In this document: in pieces, positions 17,379 through 25,918 of the stretch
Layout of the letters: each line of letters opens with the position of its first letter
How positions within the stretch are numbered: the first letter of the stretch is position 1
DNA from: Paenibacillus albus
Lineage (GTDB): Bacteria > Bacillota > Bacilli > Paenibacillales > Paenibacillaceae
Assembly (NCBI RefSeq): GCF_003952225.1
Contig: NZ_CP034437.1
Location: 6,491,001 to 6,555,000 of the forward strand
Direction of reading: 5' to 3'
Length of the DNA: 64,000 nucleotides
The notes under the pieces: generated by a model
The model's input: the letters and a program-made list of their open reading frames with translations, nothing else
Databases searched by the model: none
Told to the model about the DNA's origin: nothing
Program-made: the position numbers and the translations under genes

Positions 17379-17669
17379 TCATTGCTCCGCTTTTATAACT
17401 CGTACAACTCTATGTTCTTCATTTTGAAGGAAAATAACATAAACTTTGTCACCGGCATGTATGGGTGTTTCTTGCTGAATATTGGTTTCGTTGAACAAAC
17501 AAAGATTATCAGAACCATTCGTTGCTTCATAGCAATGCTCATGAGGACATTCTATTATTGTGTATTCGGAAACTTCAGTGGGAGTGTTGCTCATCATACC
17601 GATTAGTAGAGGCGTGTTGCTCAAAATACCGATTAGCAGAGCTAGGGACTTCACGAATGATGGAATCAT
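17379..17669 (-). CDS. Small secreted or membrane-anchored protein, unknown
   Basis: 96 residues starting after GAGGTGACCATTT. The N-terminal hydrophobic stretch (SFVKSLALLIGILS) could be a signal anchor. Residues 11-30 contain a tandem repeat, LLIGILSNTP then LLIGMMSNTP, visible as a 30-bp imperfect duplication in the DNA (17580-17640). The remainder is a small beta-type domain with Cys at ECPHEHCYEATN and LCLFNE, ending HAGDKVYVIFLQNEEHRVV. No function recognised. Confidence 0.6.
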   Translation of the reverse strand: MIPSFVKSLALLIGILSNTPLLIGMMSNTPTEVSEYTIIECPHEHCYEATNGSDNLCLFNETNIQQETPIHAGDKVYVIFLQNEEHRVVRVIKAEQ

Positions 17670-17794
17670 AAATGGTCACCTCTCATGCGGTAATTTGATC
17701 ATAAACCGAGCGTATCCTCTTATTATCAATATATGAAGCATTCGCAGCTAGTAGTTCCTTCCTGATGTATAATCTCACGTAACCACGTAAAAAA

Positions 17795-17833
17795 GAGGCT
17801 TCGCAGAAGTTTGGTGAACTCCTGCGAAACCTC
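17795..17833 (-). terminator. Terminator of the ars operon
   Basis: GAGGCTTCGCAG-AAGTT-loop-GAACTC-CTGCGAAACCTC hairpin followed by TTTTTT on the minus strand. A member of the dispersed terminator family. Confidence 0.85.
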
Positions 17834-17858
17834 GATTGACCAGAATGTTCGAAGAGCA

Positions 17859-18287
17859 TTATTTGCCTTCTTGCACAAACTGCTCAATACGTTTTTTTAT
17901 CGAATCGCGAACTTCGCGGAATTTTGCCGTGATTTCTTCCTCTGTTCCTATTGCTTTTGCTGGATCGTCAAAGCCCCAGTGCCATCTTTCCGCCTTGTCG
18001 TTATGAACAACCGGGCAGTTATCATTCGCGTGACCGCAAAGCGTGATAATGTAATCAGCCTGCTTCAAAATTTCAGGATCAATGACATCCGACGTGTGGC
18101 TTGAAATATCGATGCCCGCTTCCTTCATCGTTTGGACTGCCCGCGGATTTAAGCCGTGAGCTTCTAGCCCTGCGCTTTTAACCTCATATTTATCGCTGCC
18201 GAGCGCCTTTAGGAACCCATCTGCAATTTGGCTTCTGCAAGAATTCCCTGTGCATAGAAAGTAAACGAGCGGCTTGTTGTTCATCAT
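17859..18287 (-). CDS. arsC: Arsenate reductase (thioredoxin-coupled, low-MW phosphatase type)
   Basis: 142 residues. The active-site loop [11 protein letters not shown] holds the nucleophilic Cys12 and Arg18. The redox cascade cysteines Cys84 and Cys91 are in [11 protein letters not shown], and the general acid is in FDDPA near residue 108. This is the B. subtilis/S. aureus pI258-type enzyme that reduces As(V) to As(III) using thioredoxin. It overlaps the arsB stop by 4 bp (ATGA), with GGGAGACC upstream. Confidence 0.97.
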   Translation of the reverse strand: MMNNKPLVYFLCTGNSCRSQIADGFLKALGSDKYEVKSAGLEAHGLNPRAVQTMKEAGIDISSHTSDVIDPEILKQADYIITLCGHANDNCPVVHNDKAERWHWGFDDPAKAIGTEEEITAKFREVRDSIKKRIEQFVQEGK

Positions 18288-19729
18288 TGATGGTCTCCCT
18301 TATCGTGAATTTGTTTGATTTGAACCACTTCTTCAATACGTTGTCTTCTGCTACCGAAAGTGACTTTTATGAGCAAGGCTGCAGCAATCAAAACAACCGT
18401 AATTACAGTAATCAAAATCCAAACGTTAATGCTTGTCGAATTGATCAAGTGCAGCCATAGATAAAGTCCAGTAAGCGTAATAAAGAGCGTCGGAACTGTC
18501 AGTATGATGCCTGTTTTGAAATAGTTCCCCCACGTGATTCTTACGTCCTTACGCGACAGCACGTGCAGCCATAAGAGAGTTGCCAGCGAGCCAATCGGTG
18601 TAATTTTCGGACCCAAATCGCTGCCGATCACATTCGCGTATACCAACGATTCTCGGATAACGCCTTCAGTTGCCGTTCCTTTAATGGCCAGAGCATCGAT
18701 CATGACCGTCGGCATATTGTTCATAATCGACGACAATACAGCTGCAAGGAAACCCATTCCGATCGTGGAGACGAACAGCCCTTTATCAGCTACCGCTTGA
18801 ATGACATCTCCGAGCTCGTCAGTGAGCCCAACATTACGCAGTCCGTATACAACGACATACATGCCAATGGAAAAGATCACGACAGCCCATGGAGCACCTT
18901 TCACAAGCTTCCAAGTATGAATAGCCGGGCTGCGCCGCGCAGCTAGTATAAACCAAACCGCGACCACTCCAGCAATGACCGAAACCGGGACATGGATGAA
19001 CTGGCTTACCAGATAGGCGACGAGAAGCACCGCTAGAATAATCCATGACAGTTGAAACATTTTCTTATCCTTAATGGCATTAGAAGGCTTCTTAAGCTGC
19101 TTCAAATCATAGTTGCCAGGGATGCTCTTACGGAAGAATAAGAACAGGACGAGAAGGCTCGCCAGAAGAGAAAACAGATTCGGAATGATCATCCTACTGG
19201 CATATTCCACAAACCCGATTCCAAAATAATCAGCTGACACAATGTTGACGAGGTTGCTGACCACGAGCGGCAGCGAAGTCGTATCTGCTATAAAACCGCT
19301 TGCCATTATGAATGGCAATATCATACGTTGGTCAAATTTAAGAGCGCGTACCATCGCTAGCACAATCGGTGTCAATATAAGTGCAGCCCCGTCATTAGCA
19401 AAAAGAGCCGCAACGGCTGCACCGAGGAAAACGACGTACACAAACATTAACTTGACGTTACCCCTTGCTTGACGCGCCATATGCAGCGCTGCCCATTCAA
19501 AGAATCCAATCTCATCCAATATTAGCGAGATCAGAATGATGGCTACAAATGCAAGCGTCGCATTCCACACGATACCGGTTACCGTACCGACGTCAGCGAA
19601 ATCTACAACTCCGAATAGCAGCGCAAGAATGGCGCCGCCACTTGCTGACCAGCCGATATTAAGTCCCTTTGGCTGCCAAATTACAAACGTTAACGTGACA
19701 AGAAAAATGAGAGATGCGATTACTATCAT
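18284..19729 (-). CDS. arsB: Arsenite efflux permease ArsB
   Basis: 481 residues of the ArsB/NhaD ion transporter superfamily, with about 12 membrane segments. Conserved loops include [18 protein letters not shown] and [16 protein letters not shown] plus [22 protein letters not shown]. It is longer than the usual roughly 430 residues because of an extra C-terminal membrane helix ([20 protein letters not shown]) and a basic tail. It starts after GGAGGTTCAAC. It expels As(III) produced by ArsC. Confidence 0.96.
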   Translation of the reverse strand: MIVIASLIFLVTLTFVIWQPKGLNIGWSASGGAILALLFGVVDFADVGTVTGIVWNATLAFVAIILISLILDEIGFFEWAALHMARQARGNVKLMFVYVVFLGAAVAALFANDGAALILTPIVLAMVRALKFDQRMILPFIMASGFIADTTSLPLVVSNLVNIVSADYFGIGFVEYASRMIIPNLFSLLASLLVLFLFFRKSIPGNYDLKQLKKPSNAIKDKKMFQLSWIILAVLLVAYLVSQFIHVPVSVIAGVVAVWFILAARRSPAIHTWKLVKGAPWAVVIFSIGMYVVVYGLRNVGLTDELGDVIQAVADKGLFVSTIGMGFLAAVLSSIMNNMPTVMIDALAIKGTATEGVIRESLVYANVIGSDLGPKITPIGSLATLLWLHVLSRKDVRITWGNYFKTGIILTVPTLFITLTGLYLWLHLINSTSINVWILITVITVVLIAAALLIKVTFGSRRQRIEEVVQIKQIHDKGDHQ

Positions 19730-19788
19730 GTTGAACCTCCAAAACTAAACCCGCATAGTCAGGTGCATTTCATCATAAATTCCATCAA

Positions 19789-19803
19789 ATCAATTTTTTT
19801 GAT
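19789..19803. promoter_or_regulatory. ArsR-type operator between arsR and arsB
   Basis: ATCAA-5-TTGAT dyad, ATCAATTTTTTTGAT, identical in architecture to the dyad at the arsR promoter. It could give separate arsenite control of arsB, or repress an internal promoter. Confidence 0.55.
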
Positions 19804-19820
19804 TATAAGAACAAAAAAAA

Positions 19821-20171
19821 TTAACAGCAAGAATCGGCGGCTCTTGGTCTAAAAATGCAGCACAACTGCTCAGAGAGTAGTGCACCAATCTCTGTGGAGT
19901 TTAACTCATAATAACTCCAAGTGCCTTTTGTTTCTTTCGTAATAAGCCCTGCATCCAATAATATTTTCAAATGGTAAGAGAGCTTCGATTGCGGCATATC
20001 AACGATTTCGGTAAGATCACAAACACATGTGTTACCACGTTGACAGAGCTCATATAGAATTTGCAGCCGCTTCTGATCTGCCAGTGCTTTAAACTTTTGT
20101 TCGTATTCATTAAAGGACACGGCAGGTTTCGTTACTGCATGTACCGGAATATCTTTTTTCAAGCCAATCAC
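19821..20171 (-). CDS. arsR: Arsenical resistance operon repressor ArsR
   Basis: 116 residues of the ArsR/SmtB winged-helix family. The recognition helix is within MPQSKLSYHLKILLDAGL (59-76). Cys49 and Cys51 in TCVCDL form the classical As(III) site at helix alpha-3. Extra Cys pairs occur at 104-105 and at the C-terminus (DSCC), which could widen metal binding. It is first in the arsR-arsB-arsC operon and should repress it in the absence of arsenite. Confidence 0.96.
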   Translation of the reverse strand: MIGLKKDIPVHAVTKPAVSFNEYEQKFKALADQKRLQILYELCQRGNTCVCDLTEIVDMPQSKLSYHLKILLDAGLITKETKGTWSYYELNSTEIGALLSEQLCCIFRPRAADSCC

Positions 20172-20200
20172 CTTCTTTTCCTGTCGCTACTCCTGTGCAT

Positions 20201-20239
20201 ATTATAGACTCTCTTCAGTGTTTCATCAACTTTTTTGAT
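20201..20239 (-). promoter_or_regulatory. ars operon promoter with ArsR operator
   Basis: Minus-strand TTGATG (20224-20229), 17-bp spacer, TATAAT (20201-20206). The dyad ATCAA-CTTTT-TTGAT (20225-20239) overlaps the -35 box, so repressor binding would block RNA polymerase. Confidence 0.8.
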
Positions 20240-20271
20240 TTATTCTATCCAGATACTATCAACATAAAAAA

Positions 20272-20299
20272 AGACTACCTCCTCGAAAGGAAGTAGTCT
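20272..20299 (-). terminator. Intrinsic terminator downstream of the groEL tail
   Basis: AGACTACTTCCTTTCGAGGAGGTAGTCT on the minus strand followed by TTTTTTT. No gene directly upstream supplies the transcript; the groEL-like tail at 20365-20383 suggests it is the ancestral groEL terminator. Confidence 0.8.
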
Positions 20300-20318
20300 A
20301 TTTATTAGAGGAGCAGGA

Positions 20319-20345
20319 GGGAGAAAAGCTTGCGCTTTTCTCCCC
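20319..20345 (-). terminator. Second hairpin downstream of the groEL tail
   Basis: GGGAGAAAAGC-loop-GCTTTTCTCCC without a strong T run. Together with AAGGCTTTTTAAAGCCTT just before it, it forms a tandem hairpin region like the 3' untranslated part of a chaperonin operon. Confidence 0.5.
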
Positions 20346-20364
20346 ATGCAAGGCTTTAAAAAGC

Positions 20365-20383
20365 CTTACATCATGCCGCCCAT
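20365..20383 (-). other. groEL 3'-end fragment, candidate attachment site (left copy)
   Basis: CTTACATCATGCCGCCCAT, the complement of codons for MGGMM-stop, the typical GroEL C-terminus. It is an exact 19-bp match, in the same orientation, to 33644-33662. GTTACTC and GTTACCC repeats at 20500-20517 lie to its right. The rest of groEL is absent here. Confidence 0.65.
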
Positions 20384-20632
20384 AAGGTTGCAGGCTGTAA
20401 CATTGTTAACGGCAGTCCTCGAGAGCGCGAAAAATCAACGCTTTCGTGGATTTTGGGGTAACATCGTTAACCAAAGATAACGGTTTTTCATGTAAGTGCG
20501 TTACTCTTTTGTTACCCAACAATTGCCTATCTTGGCGGTTTTTTCGAAGCCTGCCAACCTGGCCCCGCAGCCCTATCAGTCCAGCTAAATAATGTATAGT
20601 AATTAGGAATTTCATCCAATGTATAAAATATA

Positions 20633-20962
20633 ATGAAACATAATGAATCGAGTCCGAAGAGAGTGATACACTTGCGTCTATTTTTACTCTTATTTCTGTT
20701 TATTTCCAGCTGCATCGACGGCGTTTTGACAGTTTACGGGATCCGCTCCGGATTGATAACGGAAGCCAATCCGATTATGGACTGGCTGTACCGTCAAAGC
20801 AGCTACGGATTTCTACTGCTTAAAGTCTTGCTTCCGGTGCTCCTGCTGCTCATCATTCCGAAGAAGGTTTCCAAGCCGTTGCGGAATTTGCTGATTGCCG
20901 CATGTGGCATCTACCTGTTCATTCTGTCCTTACACGGCTATTGGATGATGCAGCTGCTTTAG
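20633..20962 (+). CDS. Small integral membrane protein, DUF5658-like
   Basis: 109 residues; the only convincing plus-strand gene in the window. Three to four hydrophobic segments, with SSCIDGVLTVYGIRSG followed by EANPIMDWLY, the pattern of DUF5658 proteins. The first ATG lacks a ribosome site; a TTG at codon 14, following GAAGAGAGTGATACAC, may be the true start. It converges on pilO with only 21 bp between the stop codons. Function unknown. Confidence 0.7.
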   Translation: MKHNESSPKRVIHLRLFLLLFLFISSCIDGVLTVYGIRSGLITEANPIMDWLYRQSSYGFLLLKVLLPVLLLLIIPKKVSKPLRNLLIAACGIYLFILSLHGYWMMQLL

Positions 20963-20983
20963 AACGCATGTATGTCCTTCAGT

Positions 20984-21760
20984 CTACCTTCCAACTTCGA
21001 GAGGGGTTTTCTTGCCGGCAGGTTTCGGGTACTCCACCCAAGGCAGCTCATTGTCCAGCCCATTCATACCAGATTCGTAGAAGGTCGATACCGAAACCGT
21101 AAAATTCAAGCCTGTCGAAGACGCCGCAGACGCTCCCTCGCCCTGAGATGCATCCGCGCTCCCGGAAGAGAATTGGAAGGAATCGATCCGGCTGATCCGC
21201 TCCATTCCTTCCAGTCTGCCGACAAACGATAACATATCCTCATAATTCGGCGAATTAACACTCAGCCCGAACGTGAGCTGCTTAATACCGGCAAGTTCAG
21301 GCTGCCCGGCAGCTGGAGCTTGTTGCGCCGGCTGTTCCTGCGATCCCGTCTGGTCGGCATTGCTTCCGCTGCTTTCGTCAGTCGTCTGAACAGCAGAAGC
21401 CTGGGCAGCATTTGCCTGACTACCCCCGGTGACCTCCGTATTCGTAATGCCGATATTCTGCAGCGTACTGCCCGACAGCAGCTCCGCCTTCTCCAAATCG
21501 AGCAAATATTGGTCGATAAGCGGCTTCACCGGCAGCTTGCGCTGTAAGCCTTGCGTGCTCTGCATCACGCCTTCTTGCTTCTTAAGTCTAGCCTGAACGG
21601 TCTCGAGCAGCAGCTTGTCCTGCGTCAGCTGCGTTTTCTTGAGCAAGAGCTCGCTCGCCTTCGGCCTGATCAAATAGGTATACGATAAAGAGAACACGAT
21701 CCCCAATGCAATAACGAAGAGCACTACGATGATATTCCGCTTCTGAAGCAACTCCATCAC
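20984..21760 (-). CDS. pilO: Type IV pilus assembly protein PilO-like
   Basis: 258 residues. One N-terminal membrane helix (IIVVLFVIALGIVFSLSY), a coiled coil about residues 30-75, a low-complexity Gln/Ala/Ser linker about 110-155, and a ferredoxin-like periplasmic-type domain ending FTVSVSTFYES. It is weakly conserved, and the call rests on topology and on its place after pilM and pilN (4-bp overlap with pilN). It would form the PilN-PilO inner alignment complex. Confidence 0.8.
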   Translation of the reverse strand: MMELLQKRNIIVVLFVIALGIVFSLSYTYLIRPKASELLLKKTQLTQDKLLLETVQARLKKQEGVMQSTQGLQRKLPVKPLIDQYLLDLEKAELLSGSTLQNIGITNTEVTGGSQANAAQASAVQTTDESSGSNADQTGSQEQPAQQAPAAGQPELAGIKQLTFGLSVNSPNYEDMLSFVGRLEGMERISRIDSFQFSSGSADASQGEGASAASSTGLNFTVSVSTFYESGMNGLDNELPWVEYPKPAGKKTPLEVGR

Positions 21761-22362
21761 TTCTCCTGCCCTTCCTTCTCCGTAATCGCGCCCATGTTCA
21801 GCTTAATCTCGAAGGATGCCGTGTGCCTTGGTACCTTTGCTTCCCCAGAAGATGCAGCTGAAGCGGCTCCTCCCGATTCGTCGCTGGTCGAAACTCCAGG
21901 CATCACTACGCTCTCCACCCAACCCGAACTATTGAGCGAATCAAGAAAAGCAGACGTCTCATAGAGCGTATCGAATTGAACGGTCATCTGGACCATATCG
22001 TTGCTATAATTGAAGCTCTGAATAAACCCTCGCTCCGGAAGCAGAGCAACGAGATGATTGACAATGGAAACCGCAGGCGTCGGGAGCTTCTCTACGGCTA
22101 TAATGGCCGCTTGCAATCCGTTTACCGCTGAAGAGCTGGCATTCCCTTGCGCCAGCTTCTTGTCTAAGGCCTCTTGCAGCTTAGTCGTGCTCTCAAGCTC
22201 TTGCGATACGAGAGTGAGTTTATGATCAATTACAAAATAAGCAGACCCGAGCACGACGCTTCCAATAATCGCAAAGAGAACAAGCGCTAATGAAATGGCT
22301 TTGAAGGCGTTGCTGGCCTTCTCCTGCCTCGGGAGCAGATTGATATCGGAAAGCTGCATCAT
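21757..22362 (-). CDS. pilN: Type IV pilus assembly protein PilN-like
   Basis: 201 residues. The short cytoplasmic N-terminus LSDINLLPRQ is the hallmark PilN motif (INLLP) that docks into PilM. It is followed by a membrane helix (20-43), a coiled coil and a small beta/alpha domain. A Ser/Ala-rich loop lies near 160-175. Both neighbours overlap it by 4 bp (ATGA), indicating tight translational coupling. Confidence 0.88.
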   Translation of the reverse strand: MMQLSDINLLPRQEKASNAFKAISLALVLFAIIGSVVLGSAYFVIDHKLTLVSQELESTTKLQEALDKKLAQGNASSSAVNGLQAAIIAVEKLPTPAVSIVNHLVALLPERGFIQSFNYSNDMVQMTVQFDTLYETSAFLDSLNSSGWVESVVMPGVSTSDESGGAASAASSGEAKVPRHTASFEIKLNMGAITEKEGQEK

Positions 22363-23348
22363 TGCGCCCCTTTCATGGCTAGTCCGAGCGATGCGAAATG
22401 CCGTACCGGAACAACCGTGCCTTTAGAAGTCTTTAAGTCTTTATCATGCAGCGACATGACGAGCACGTCCGTGATACCCTTGATTCTGTCGTAAATGTGG
22501 TGCAGCTGGGAGTGATCCCCTGTCAGCATGATCTTCGTAATCTGATCCCGGCCGTGGCTGAATGTGAAGCGGTAGTAATTCATGACGCGCTCGATCTCCA
22601 CCAGCATACTCTGAATTTCATCCGACATCTGCTCGGGGTCGCCGTTCCACACCAAATGCTCAAGCCCGTTCGCATCCCGCTCAATGATCCAATCCTTCAG
22701 GCTTGCTTCCATCTTGACATGCCGCATCAGGATCAGCTTATGCGCTCTGAAGATGCTCATAGTAACCGACTGCACATCAAACTGAATGCAGAGCACATGA
22801 TCCTCTGCCCCGACCAGGCTGAGCTGATTGAACAACCGATATACCGCAAGCGGTGAGATTTCCGCCGCAATCGGCTCCAGCTTGAGCGATTTCAGCAGCT
22901 TCACATATTCGTTAACGAGCGGTTCCGGTGCCGCATAGAGCATAAGGTCCTTCTTCTGGTCGAGTGGACCGAGGACCGCCGTGTCAAAGACAGGCTGCTC
23001 GATCGGCAAGTGGATGCTTGTTCCGAGCTCCATATAGATATGGCTCTTAAGCTCGCGGTCTTCCACCTCTAAGGGAACCTGCAAATTCCGAACAACCACA
23101 ACGGGATCAGGAAGGGTGATCCGAATGTCGCGACCTTTAATTCCCCACTGCTTGATATAAGGATGCAGAAGCTGCTGCAGCTTCTCTCTATCCATAATCT
23201 TCCCGCCGGATATGATGCCCTCGGGAAGGTAGCATTCGCCGAAAATGGTGATGGAGTCGATATCCCGGCCTTCAAGGAAACGGATGACGTGATCCTTGAT
23301 AACCAGATTGACAGCGTCTTTCTTCTTGAGACGGAATTGAAAAATCAT
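22359..23348 (-). CDS. pilM: Type IV pilus assembly ATPase-fold protein PilM
   Basis: 329 residues, actin/FtsA-like. It starts MIFQFRLKKKDAVNLVIKDH and contains VRNLQVPLEVEDRELKSHIYMELG, typical of the PilM/ComA family. It is cytoplasmic, binds the PilN N-terminus and links the pilus motor to the alignment complex. It is somewhat divergent from proteobacterial PilM, as usual for Firmicutes. Confidence 0.88.
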   Translation of the reverse strand: MIFQFRLKKKDAVNLVIKDHVIRFLEGRDIDSITIFGECYLPEGIISGGKIMDREKLQQLLHPYIKQWGIKGRDIRITLPDPVVVVRNLQVPLEVEDRELKSHIYMELGTSIHLPIEQPVFDTAVLGPLDQKKDLMLYAAPEPLVNEYVKLLKSLKLEPIAAEISPLAVYRLFNQLSLVGAEDHVLCIQFDVQSVTMSIFRAHKLILMRHVKMEASLKDWIIERDANGLEHLVWNGDPEQMSDEIQSMLVEIERVMNYYRFTFSHGRDQITKIMLTGDHSQLHHIYDRIKGITDVLVMSLHDKDLKTSKGTVVPVRHFASLGLAMKGAQ

Positions 23349-23373
23349 CAGGTTAGACCCCCTTTAGCAGCGG

Positions 23374-24135
23374 CTAAAAAATAAATGTGGCAGTATACCA
23401 ATGGAGCAGCTGATCTCCAAAGAAGTAGGCCGAAATCGTCCCAAGTGCAATGGCCGGGCCAAACGGCATCGGCTTTCCGGTACGCACCTTTCCGCTCAGT
23501 ATACCGACCAATCCGATGATCGTGCCGATGAGCGTAGAGAAGAAGAAAACGAGCAGAATCCCTTTCCAGCCGAATACGAGCCCTAACACGGCGAACAGCT
23601 TGATATCTCCGCCGCCCATGCCGCCTTTGCTGACGATCGCGATAAGCAGCAGCAGTGCAAAGCCGACGGCTGCACCAAGCAGCGGTTCCCACCACGCGCC
23701 GATTGGCAGGAAGAAGATGCGTAATATGGCTAGTGGAATTCCAAATACGAGAAGGATCTTATCCGGTATGAGCATATAAGCGAGATCGGTAACCGTAATA
23801 ATGACGAGCAGTGAGATGAGGAGCCAAGCGACAGACACTTCCCAGGACAAGCCCAGCAGAAGCGGTGATAGCAGAAACAATACTGCGGTTGTAAGTTCGA
23901 TAAGCGGATAGATCGGTGAAATGCGCTGCTGGCAGCCTTTGCACTTTCCTTGCTGGGTCAAATATGAGAGGACCGGAATCAATTCACTCGGCTTCAAATT
24001 CCGTCCGCAATGAGTGCAGTGTGATCCGGGACGTACGATAGACAGCTTCTTGGGGACACGAAATCCGACAACGTTGAAAAATGACCCCATAATAAGCCCG
24101 ATGAGAAACGAATAGGTATAGGTGAAGGCTGTCAT
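23374..24135 (-). CDS. pilD: Prepilin peptidase/N-methyltransferase (A24 family)
   Basis: 253 residues with eight membrane segments. The N-terminal domain has a four-Cys zinc site, Cys40/43 and Cys65/68 (SHCTHCGR and GKCKGCQQ), typical of bifunctional peptidase-methyltransferases. The catalytic aspartates are Asp117 in TVTDLAYMLIPD and Asp177 in GMGGGDIKL. It cleaves the Gly-Leu/Phe junction of the prepilins encoded upstream and N-methylates the new terminus. Confidence 0.96.
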   Translation of the reverse strand: MTAFTYTYSFLIGLIMGSFFNVVGFRVPKKLSIVRPGSHCTHCGRNLKPSELIPVLSYLTQQGKCKGCQQRISPIYPLIELTTAVLFLLSPLLLGLSWEVSVAWLLISLLVIITVTDLAYMLIPDKILLVFGIPLAILRIFFLPIGAWWEPLLGAAVGFALLLLIAIVSKGGMGGGDIKLFAVLGLVFGWKGILLVFFFSTLIGTIIGLVGILSGKVRTGKPMPFGPAIALGTISAYFFGDQLLHWYTATFIF

Positions 24136-24175
24136 GTTATCATCCCTTGTTGGGTTGGATAGATGCTAGATATTT

Positions 24176-24204
24176 GTGACAACCCTCCCGAAGGAGGGTG
24201 TCAC
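24176..24204 (-). promoter_or_regulatory. Stable UUCG hairpin after the major pilin gene
   Basis: 12-bp GC-rich stem with a TTCG tetraloop (GACACCCTCC-TTCG-GGAGGGTTGTC) and no T run. Between the pilin gene and the prepilin peptidase gene it is likely to stabilise the pilin mRNA or partly limit readthrough, explaining unequal expression in one operon. Confidence 0.65.
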
Positions 24205-24221
24205 ATGAGTATTTGTATTAA

Positions 24222-24665
24222 TTAATGAGCAGAAGCTTTCAAATCGCTACTTTCCGAAACGGCAGTTTTGGTAGTAGTGCCATCATAAACACCGTGAGCG
24301 CCCGCAACTAAAAGGACTGCATAGCTAAAAGTATTAGCAGTAGAATCGTAAGTTACTACTACTTCTGCAGTATCATATGCTGCTTTAGTGAATGGATCTT
24401 TAAGAACGGAATCCATAACTCCATCAGTCACCATGTTTGCCAAAGTTTCAGTCTTAGTTGTAGTAATCGTGCCATTGGCTACCAGAATCTTCGCACTACT
24501 AATCAATTGATTCGCATTAGCAACTTCCGCATCTTTTTTAGAATTGTTCATGATATTAAACACACTAGGAACCGCAATGGCAGCGATGACCCCGAGGATA
24601 ACAACGACAGCCAATAATTCGATAAGCGTCAAACCTTTTTGATTTTTCAAATAACGTTTCAACAT
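24222..24665 (-). CDS. Type IV major pilin
   Basis: 147 residues. Class III signal: MLKRYLKNQKG then LTLIELLAVVVILGVIAAIA; cleavage after Gly11, Glu16 being the mature Glu5. The C-terminal globular region is short, Thr/Ala-rich and has no Cys. Its ribosome site AGGGAG, its position before a stabilising hairpin, and the fact that it is the only complete type IV pilin with a globular head near the motor genes mark it as the main subunit. Confidence 0.92.
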   Translation of the reverse strand: MLKRYLKNQKGLTLIELLAVVVILGVIAAIAVPSVFNIMNNSKKDAEVANANQLISSAKILVANGTITTTKTETLANMVTDGVMDSVLKDPFTKAAYDTAEVVVTYDSTANTFSYAVLLVAGAHGVYDGTTTKTAVSESSDLKASAH

Positions 24666-24699
24666 GGATCATTTCTCCCTTATCTCGTTTTTTGGTTTC

Positions 24700-25917
24700 T
24701 CAATCTTGTACATGCTGGTACAAATCAAACATCGGTACAATAATGGATGATACGATGACCCCGACTACAGCTGCCATGAAGACGACCATGAGTGGCTCGA
24801 TAAGCGATTTCAACCGGTCAGCGGCCGTATCGACTTCCGTCTCATAGAAGTCGGCTACCTTAGCCAGCATGGTATCCAAGGAGCCGGTTTGTTCGCCGAT
24901 CTTGACCATCTGCGTGACAAGCGGCGGAAAGATCCAATGCTTGCTGAACGGTTCGCTGAGCATTCCCCCTCTCTCTAATGATTGTTTCGAGTTCTCCAGG
25001 ACAGCTGACATAACTTTGTTCAAGACAACTTTCTCCACAATATCAATGGCTTGCAATATGGGAACAGAGCTAGAAAACAAGGAACTTAACGTTCTCGCCA
25101 TCCTAGCAATGGTTGCCTTCCTGAGTAGCGGCCCGAAGATGGGCATTCGGAGCATCACATAATCGATCCGATAAGCGCCGGCAGGGGATCGCTTCATCAC
25201 GATCATGCCTATAACGAGCCCGATCACAGCTAGCAGCATCAGCCACCAGAAACTCTGCATCCAATGACTGAGACCAAGGACAATTCTTGTAATTCTCGGA
25301 AGCTTGGCATCCATGCTTTCGAACATCGAGGCGAATGTAGGTACGACATTGGTAAGCAGGAATACAGCTGCACTTATACATGAGATCATGAGTATCATCG
25401 GATAGATCATCGCCGACTTGATCTTCTGTCGTGTTACATGCTGCTTCTCGAAGGTGATCGCAAGACGTTCCAGCGTTTCATCCAGCGTTCCGCTGTATTC
25501 ACTTGCTCGGATCATATGGATAAACAGCTGCGGGAAGATCTTCGGATACTTCTCGACTGCATCGGAGAACGCCTCCCCGCCCCGAATATCGGTCTCTACT
25601 TGCCGCAGCGCCTTGCGAAGCGCTTTGCTCTCGGTTTGTTCCGCCAGAATCCGCGTAGATTCGACGAGAGGTACGCCTGCCTTGATCAGCGTCGCGAACT
25701 GCCGCATGTAGATGACAAAGTGCTGCAGCTTCACGGGACTACCGAAGTAGATCTGGATCTCCTTATTGAAGAGCGACGCCTGCATCTCTTGAATATGCGT
25801 GACGGCAATTCCTTTCTCCCGAAGCCGCACCACTGCGTCCCTCTGGGAATCGCTAATCAGCTTCCCACGGGTCATCTTCCCAGTGCCCCGCCTGCCGACA
25901 TATTGAAATTGCGCCAT
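24700..25917 (-). CDS. pilC: Type IV pilus inner-membrane platform protein PilC (GspF family)
   Basis: 405 residues, full length for the family. Two repeated T2SSF domains: FVIYMRQFATLIKAGVPL and MARTLSSLFSSSVPILQAID. Three membrane helices, including the C-terminal LMVVFMAAVVGVIVSSIIVP. It starts 1 bp after the pilT stop. It is the platform turned by PilB and PilT. Confidence 0.96.
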   Translation of the reverse strand: MAQFQYVGRRGTGKMTRGKLISDSQRDAVVRLREKGIAVTHIQEMQASLFNKEIQIYFGSPVKLQHFVIYMRQFATLIKAGVPLVESTRILAEQTESKALRKALRQVETDIRGGEAFSDAVEKYPKIFPQLFIHMIRASEYSGTLDETLERLAITFEKQHVTRQKIKSAMIYPMILMISCISAAVFLLTNVVPTFASMFESMDAKLPRITRIVLGLSHWMQSFWWLMLLAVIGLVIGMIVMKRSPAGAYRIDYVMLRMPIFGPLLRKATIARMARTLSSLFSSSVPILQAIDIVEKVVLNKVMSAVLENSKQSLERGGMLSEPFSKHWIFPPLVTQMVKIGEQTGSLDTMLAKVADFYETEVDTAADRLKSLIEPLMVVFMAAVVGVIVSSIIVPMFDLYQHVQD

Positions 25918-25918
25918 G

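Noticed and set aside
20406..20715. Possible c-di-GMP or other riboswitch upstream of the DUF5658-like gene
   Set aside because: Several hairpins exist, but I could not find the conserved core of a GEMM-type riboswitch on either strand; arm-type repeats explain the GTTAAC/GTTACC motifs better.
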